From NCBI GenBank assembly GCA_002315275.1, contig DCGN01000157.1, forward strand, positions 1-9,683: DNA of 9,683 nt, given 5' to 3'. The notes under the pieces were generated by a model. That model made no database searches, was not told the DNA's origin, and saw only the letters and a program-made list of their open reading frames with translations. Both the position numbers and the translations under genes were made by a program. The DNA is from Clostridiales bacterium UBA1777. GTDB lineage: Bacteria; Bacillota; Clostridia; Oscillospirales; Oscillospiraceae. This document shows, in pieces, positions 6,374-9,683 of this stretch. Numbering within the stretch: the first letter of the stretch is position 1; the number at the start of each line of letters is the position of its first letter.

Positions 6374-6502
6374 ATGGAAAACAGATATTTATCCTACCCC
6401 GAGGGGTACGGCAGGCTCGTCAGAGATATTGTGCCGTGGTTCATGCGCCCCGCGAAGAAGATGCTTATGCGCCTTCTGCTTACTATTCTGGCGGACGGCT
6501 GA
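6374..6502 (+). CDS. 42-residue small protein inside the methyltransferase operon
   Basis: This short ORF starts 11 bp after the UroD-fold gene's stop and ends 13 bp before the corrinoid gene. GGAGG (6363-6367) stands 6 nt upstream of its ATG, a better site than several of the larger genes have. The peptide begins MENRYLSYPEGYGRLV, contains a PWF turn (21-23), and ends in a basic/hydrophobic segment (RPAKKMLMRLLLTILADG, 25-42) that could form a short amphipathic helix. About 30 of 42 codons end in G or C, in keeping with the neighbours, so it looks coding. No frame continuation is seen past the TGA. I do not recognise a family. It may be a subunit, a docking peptide or simply a coupling element for the corrinoid gene; it could also be the remnant of a larger protein. 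Confidence 0.6.
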   Translation: MENRYLSYPEGYGRLVRDIVPWFMRPAKKMLMRLLLTILADG

Positions 6503-6515
6503 GAAGGAGAGAACT

Positions 6516-7154
6516 ATGGACTTCGATAAGATAAAGACAGCGATGGAGGAGCTTGACGAGGACACGCTCCTCGCCGAGATGAAAAAGGCCGCCGCATCAA
6601 ACGGCGATGCCGAAGCCGCGCTTGAGGCGTGCCGCGAGGGCATGGAGGGCGTAGGCCGCCTTTTTGACGAGGGCGAATACTTCGTCGGCGACCTCATCTT
6701 CGCGGGAGAGATAATGACGGAGGCGGTCGACATCATCAAGCCGGTGCTTACTGCGGGCAGCGGCGAGAACGCAGGCAGGCTCATCATCTGCACCGTCAGG
6801 GAGGATCTGCACGATATCGGCAAGAACATCGTGAAGGCGCTTCTTGAGGCGGGCGGCTTTGACGTGCTTGACCTCGGCACGGACGTTGCGCCGGAGACCG
6901 TTGTTGAAACGGCGAAGCGCGAGGGGATACGCATCATCGTCCTCAGCGGCGTGCTGACTATGGCGCTTGAGTCGATGGCGGACACGGTGAAGGCGTTCGA
7001 GAGCGCGGGGATGCGCGGCGACGTGAGGATAATCGTCGGCGGAGCGCCGGTGAATGATGCTTCCGGCAGGCAGACAGGCGCGGATGCGTGGACGCAGAGC
7101 CCGCAGAAGACCGTCGGCATCTGCCGCGAGTGGTCAAGGGAGATTAGAGCATGA
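6516..7154 (+). CDS. Corrinoid (cobalamin-binding) methyl-carrier protein
   Basis: This 212-residue methyl carrier is of the MtaC/MtmC/MetH-module type. Residues 1-85 form the helical cap (B12-binding_2) with the typical EGEYFVGDLIFAGEIM stretch (52-67). Residues 88-212 form the Rossmann B12 domain. The D-x-H-x-x-G motif is intact (D97-L-H99-D-I-G102), so H99 should be the lower cobalt ligand. S144 in the LSGVL segment and the VGGAPV turn (174-179) complete the nucleotide-tail site. It shuttles a methyl group as CH3-Co(III) between the two flanking methyltransferases. The ATG at 6516 is chosen because AAGGAG (6504-6509) lies just ahead and the cap domain starts there; the frame is open back to 6429, but that part is low-quality Cys/Arg-rich sequence overlapping the small ORF. 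Its stop overlaps the next start by 4 bp (ATGA). Confidence 0.93.
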   Translation: MDFDKIKTAMEELDEDTLLAEMKKAAASNGDAEAALEACREGMEGVGRLFDEGEYFVGDLIFAGEIMTEAVDIIKPVLTAGSGENAGRLIICTVREDLHDIGKNIVKALLEAGGFDVLDLGTDVAPETVVETAKREGIRIIVLSGVLTMALESMADTVKAFESAGMRGDVRIIVGGAPVNDASGRQTGADAWTQSPQKTVGICREWSREIRA

Positions 7155-7969
7155 GCAGGAAACCAATATTGCTTGACGGCTCGGCAGGGACGGCGCTTTG
7201 GGCTATGGCCGAGGAGCGCGGTATCGCCCGCGAGCCCGTGTGGAAATACAATATCGAGCATCCCGAGCTCGTCACGGAGCTGCATAAGAGATACATAGCC
7301 GTCGGCTCCGAGATGATACAGACGAACACCTTCTCGGCAAATCCGCCGAGCGTTGCGCGCTCGTCAGACTATGACTGCGCCGACGTGATAACCGCGGGCG
7401 TGAAGCTCGCGAAGAAGGCCGCCGAGGGGACGGACGTGAAGGTCTATCTCTCGTCGGGCCCGCTTTCCGCTCTGCTTGAGCCTTTCGGCAAGCTCACGAG
7501 GAGGGAGACGGAGGAGTGCTACACGCTCATCTGCGGCGCCGCGAAGGATGCCGGAGCGGACTATATCATGCTTGAGACGTTCATGGATCTCGAGATGATG
7601 AAGATCGCGGCAGAATGTGCCGTGAGGACGGGGCTTCCCACCGTCTGCTCGATGACGTTTGAAAAGCGCCGCAGAACGATGATGGGCAATTCCGTGCAGC
7701 AGATAGTGGATGCGCTTGAGCCGCTCGGCATCGCGGGCATCGGCATGAACTGCTCCTGCGGCCCCGTGAAGGCGCTCGAGATAATCCGCGAGTACGCCGA
7801 AAAGACGGCGCTCCCGCTTTACTGCAAGCCGAACGCCGGAGTCGGCGAGGACTATACCGCCGAGCAGTTTGCCGAGGAGGTACGCCCCGCGCTTGAGCTG
7901 GTAGGCTTCGTGGGCGGCTGCTGCGGCTGTGACGGGAGCTATATCGGAAAGCTCCGCGAGCTGCTATGA
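7151..7969 (+). CDS. Homocysteine S-methyltransferase-domain protein (probable methyltransferase II)
   Basis: This stand-alone 272-residue Hcy-methyltransferase barrel is equivalent to the N-terminal module of MetH. Visible family features are ILLDGSAGTAL (6-16), the ETNTF-like SEMIQTNTF (53-61), GPLSALLEP (103-111), LETFMDLEMM (141-150) and the zinc thiolate ligands C201 (GMNCSCGP) and C257-C258 (GGCCGCD). It should activate a thiol, most simply homocysteine, and accept the methyl from the adjacent corrinoid protein to give methionine. The length fits one domain only: no pterin, B12 or activation domains are fused, and those roles are taken by neighbouring genes or are missing. AGGGAG (7137-7142) lies 8 nt upstream of the ATG, which overlaps the previous stop. 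An alternative thiol acceptor, such as selenohomocysteine or another small thiol, cannot be ruled out. Confidence 0.9.
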   Translation: MSRKPILLDGSAGTALWAMAEERGIAREPVWKYNIEHPELVTELHKRYIAVGSEMIQTNTFSANPPSVARSSDYDCADVITAGVKLAKKAAEGTDVKVYLSSGPLSALLEPFGKLTRRETEECYTLICGAAKDAGADYIMLETFMDLEMMKIAAECAVRTGLPTVCSMTFEKRRRTMMGNSVQQIVDALEPLGIAGIGMNCSCGPVKALEIIREYAEKTALPLYCKPNAGVGEDYTAEQFAEEVRPALELVGFVGGCCGCDGSYIGKLRELL

Positions 7970-9477
7970 GCGAATTTACGATAAAGCTGATTACCGGAGA
8001 GGAGAGTTCCTGCTCCGGTAATTCCTCAATTCTGAAAGCGCTGAGAGCGGGCGGGATAAATCGCCCCGATGCCCCCTGCGGCGGAACAGGCAAGTGCGGA
8101 AAATGCCGCATCACCGTCACGGGAGCGGTGCGCGAGCTGTCAACGGGGAGGATATTTTCCCTTGACGGAGAGCGGATATCGGCATGCCGCTTCGCACCCG
8201 CGGGAGATATTATCGCTGATGCCGAGGAGGAGCAGAGCATTATCGCCGTCGGCTCGCAGAGTGAGAATATTGCAGGCGGCGGAACGGGTCTCGGCCTTGC
8301 CGCCGACATCGGCACGACGACGGTGGTGTCGCGCCTTTACGCCCTGACGGACGGCGGGCTTCTCGCCGAGAGGAGAGCGCCGAACGCACAGCGCTTCAGC
8401 GGCGCGGACGTGATGAGCCGCATCGAGTACTGCAGAAAAGGCGGGCTCGGTGAGCTTGCGGAGGCCATACGCGGCCAGCTCGCGGCGATGGCGGAGGATA
8501 TGTGCGCGCAGTGCGGAGCGGCTGTCGGGGATATAAGCGCGGTGTCCGTCGCGGGAAACACGGTGATGGAGCACATCGCCGCGGGGGAAGACCCATTGCA
8601 GATCGCCGTGCCGCCGTACAGGGCGAAGGAGCTTTTCGGCAGGACGGTCGGAGGCGCGTACCTTGCCCCCTGCGTGTCCGGCTATGTGGGCGGAGATATA
8701 ACGGCGGGGCTTGCCTCGTGCGCCGCGCTCACGGAGGAAGGCCTCGTGCTGTATGTGGATATCGGCACGAACGGCGAGATGGCGCTCGGCAATAAGGACG
8801 GCTTCGTCTGCTGCGCGGCAGCCGCGGGGCCGGCATTTGAGGGCGCGGAGATAAGCTGCGGCATTTCGGGAGTACCCGGCGCGATAGATAAAATAACCGT
8901 CTCGAACGGCGATATCGCGGTGCATACGATAGGCGGCGCGAAGCCCGTAGGCATATGCGGCAGCGGCCTCGCAGACGCGGTAAACGCGCTTCTGAGGCTC
9001 GGTGTCATAACGCGCAGGGGAAGCATTCAGAAGCGCGAAAGGCTCTCCGCGAAGCTCGCAAAGCGCCTAATAACGACCGATACGGGGGAAAACGCGGTGC
9101 TGCTTGCGGACGGCGTTTGTCTCACCGCGAAGGACATACGGCAGTATCAGCTGGCAAAGGCCGCGATACGCGCCGGAGTAGATACGCTGCTTGCATCCTG
9201 CGGCAGAACGGCCGCAGACATCACCGCGCTCATCATAGCGGGTGGCTTCGGAAGCAAGCTCGATACGGCGTCCGTGTTCGCGACGGGGCTTCTGCCGGAA
9301 ATGCCGGACGCGCGGATTTATCAGGTGGGCAACGCATCCCTCGCGGGCGCTTCGGCGGCACTCACGGAGAAGGGGAGAGCGGACGCAGCCGCCTGCGCGG
9401 CAAAGATGAAGTATACAGAGCTCTCGACCGACGCGCTCTTCTCAGAGCGTTTTCTGAAGAGCCTGAACTTCCGGTGA
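7966..9477 (+). CDS. Reductive activator of corrinoid-dependent enzymes (RACE-type, DUF4445/ASKHA)
   Basis: This 503-residue ATP-dependent activator returns inactive Co(II) corrinoid to Co(I). The N-terminal 2Fe-2S ferredoxin domain has C38-x5-C44-x2-C47-x26-C74 (CGGTGKCGKC). It is followed by an actin-like ATPase: phosphate-1 loop AADIGTTTV (112-120), second loop VDIGTNGEM (264-272), GPAFEGAEISCGISG (288-302), the GICGSGLADA segment (329-338) and the adenosine motif IIAGGFGSKLD (423-433). It overlaps the homocysteine methyltransferase gene by ATGA and has no clear Shine-Dalgarno of its own, so it is probably translated by coupling. At 503 residues it is shorter than the roughly 580-650 I expect for RACE proteins, and the linker between ferredoxin and ATPase (about 85-110) is very short. 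In archaea the unrelated RamA ferredoxin does a similar job. As the last operon gene it should serve the corrinoid protein upstream. Confidence 0.92.
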   Translation: MSEFTIKLITGEESSCSGNSSILKALRAGGINRPDAPCGGTGKCGKCRITVTGAVRELSTGRIFSLDGERISACRFAPAGDIIADAEEEQSIIAVGSQSENIAGGGTGLGLAADIGTTTVVSRLYALTDGGLLAERRAPNAQRFSGADVMSRIEYCRKGGLGELAEAIRGQLAAMAEDMCAQCGAAVGDISAVSVAGNTVMEHIAAGEDPLQIAVPPYRAKELFGRTVGGAYLAPCVSGYVGGDITAGLASCAALTEEGLVLYVDIGTNGEMALGNKDGFVCCAAAAGPAFEGAEISCGISGVPGAIDKITVSNGDIAVHTIGGAKPVGICGSGLADAVNALLRLGVITRRGSIQKRERLSAKLAKRLITTDTGENAVLLADGVCLTAKDIRQYQLAKAAIRAGVDTLLASCGRTAADITALIIAGGFGSKLDTASVFATGLLPEMPDARIYQVGNASLAGASAALTEKGRADAAACAAKMKYTELSTDALFSERFLKSLNFR

Positions 9478-9535
9478 GCATGATCAGTATAGGCTTCTGC
9501 GTTTTTCCGGAGGCCTGAATGACCCCGAAAAGCAC
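9478..9535. other. Intergenic stretch without a recognisable terminator
   Basis: Between the activator gene's stop and the next promoter I see only an imperfect AGGC...GCCT pairing around a TTTTT run (about 9491-9515), with the T-run inside the loop rather than after the stem. This is not a standard intrinsic terminator, so read-through from the methyltransferase operon into the next gene is possible. Confidence 0.4.
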
Positions 9536-9557
9536 TTTACTTAATTTTACTTTACAT
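9536..9557 (+). repeat. TTTACTT direct repeats at 10-bp spacing
   Basis: TTTACTT occurs at 9536-9542 and 9546-9552, with a third variant TTTACAT at 9551-9557 that includes the -35 box. The first two copies lie exactly 10 bp apart, on the same face of the helix, just upstream of the promoter. They could be an activator site or simply an AT-rich UP-like element. Confidence 0.4.
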
Positions 9558-9579
9558 AATTCTTCTTATCTGCTATAAT
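9551..9579 (+). promoter_or_regulatory. Strong sigma-A promoter with extended -10, for the downstream partial gene
   Basis: -35 TTTACA (9551-9556), a 17-bp spacer, a TGC at 9571-9573 and a perfect -10 TATAAT (9574-9579). Transcription would begin near 9586, giving a leader of about 56 nt to the ATG at 9642. It is not part of the methyltransferase operon, though no good terminator separates the two. Confidence 0.88.
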
Positions 9580-9641
9580 ATTCTAAAATCGGCGGGTGGT
9601 GTATTCTGCGCTGAGAACGCTAAAAAAGGAGTTGACTTTGG

Positions 9642-9683
9642 ATGCAGTACGGCGGGATAATCGTTAAGCAAGCAAGCAAGCAA
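9642..9683 (+). CDS. 5' end of a gene with a tetranucleotide repeat in its first codons (partial)
   Basis: Only the first 14 codons are present, reading MQYGGIIV and then KQASKQ from the repeat. AAGGAGTTGA (9626-9635), close to the full anti-Shine-Dalgarno complement, precedes the ATG; GGAG is 10 nt away. The alternative TTG at 9638 stops after nine codons. From codon 9 the frame is made of AAGC units, which translate as Lys-Gln-Ala-Ser over and over in all three frames and never give a stop. The product cannot be identified because the gene runs off the window. The placement of a slippery repeat directly after the start codon suggests on/off switching by frameshift. Confidence 0.55.
   Translation, partial: MQYGGIIVKQASKQ
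9666..9683 (+). repeat. (AAGC)n tetranucleotide microsatellite, cut by the window end
   Basis: Four full AAGC units plus AA fill 9666-9683 without a mismatch and continue beyond the window, so the true copy number is unknown and at least 4.5. It begins at codon 9 of the gene starting at 9642. Perfect tetranucleotide tracts in a 5' coding region are rare in bacteria outside phase-variable loci. Confidence 0.85.

Noticed and set aside
6429..6515. Upstream extension of the corrinoid protein from position 6429
   Set aside because: The extra residues are Cys/Arg-rich and unlike the family cap domain; AAGGAG precedes 6516, and the region is better explained by the 42-residue ORF in another frame.
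6389..7285. Long minus-strand open frame of 298 codons opposite the corrinoid gene
   Set aside because: It is Ser/Pro/Arg-rich, a typical antisense shadow of a GC-rich gene, and no family features are visible. The same applies to the long minus-strand frames at 876-1655, 2957-3877, 5115-5942, 7581-8315 and 8140-8925.

Overview
The window looks like part of an anaerobic, GC-rich, Gram-positive-type bacterial genome, probably a Clostridia-like gut or sediment organism. This is inferred from strong AGGAGG-type ribosome binding sites, sigma-A-type promoters almost all with 17-bp spacers, a signal-peptide/Ig-like/single-TM/zinc-ribbon surface protein, a DUF819 transporter and a corrinoid methyltransferase operon with a RACE-type activator. 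No rRNA, tRNA, CRISPR array or insertion sequence is visible, so taxonomy is an inference only.

Layout. Positions 1-2520 hold two monocistronic-looking genes, each with its own extended -10 promoter: a GNAT acetyltransferase (91-729) and a secreted, membrane-anchored Ig-like protein with a cytoplasmic zinc ribbon (909-2486, followed by a strong terminator). Positions 2527-2865 (minus strand) hold the C-terminal remnant of a dicarboxylate/amino-acid:cation symporter with no start region left. Positions 2911-4273 are a complete transcription unit for a DUF819 membrane protein, and 4295-4962 a second complete unit for a six-helix membrane protein of unknown function. Both carry perfect TATAAT boxes and clear intrinsic terminators.

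Positions 4963-5189 are noncoding: a small hairpin, eight tandem GGWWA pentamers, and an inverted repeat overlapping the promoter of the main operon. That operon (5190-9477) has five genes: a UroD-fold methyltransferase, a 42-residue small ORF, a cobalamin-binding corrinoid protein, a homocysteine S-methyltransferase-domain protein, and a ferredoxin/ASKHA activator (RACE type). The last three open frames are joined by 4-bp ATGA overlaps. Together they form a self-contained methyl-transfer machine: methyl from an unknown donor to Co(I) via the UroD-fold protein, carriage on the corrinoid protein, delivery to a thiol (most likely homocysteine, giving methionine), and ATP-dependent rescue of oxidised Co(II) by the activator. 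No methyl-tetrahydrofolate-binding protein is encoded here, which makes the methyl source the open question.

Positions 9478-9683 hold a strong promoter, a ribosome binding site and the start of a new gene whose 9th codon enters an AAGC tetranucleotide repeat that runs off the end of the window. This is a layout typical of phase-variable (contingency) genes and may also explain why the sequence stops there.
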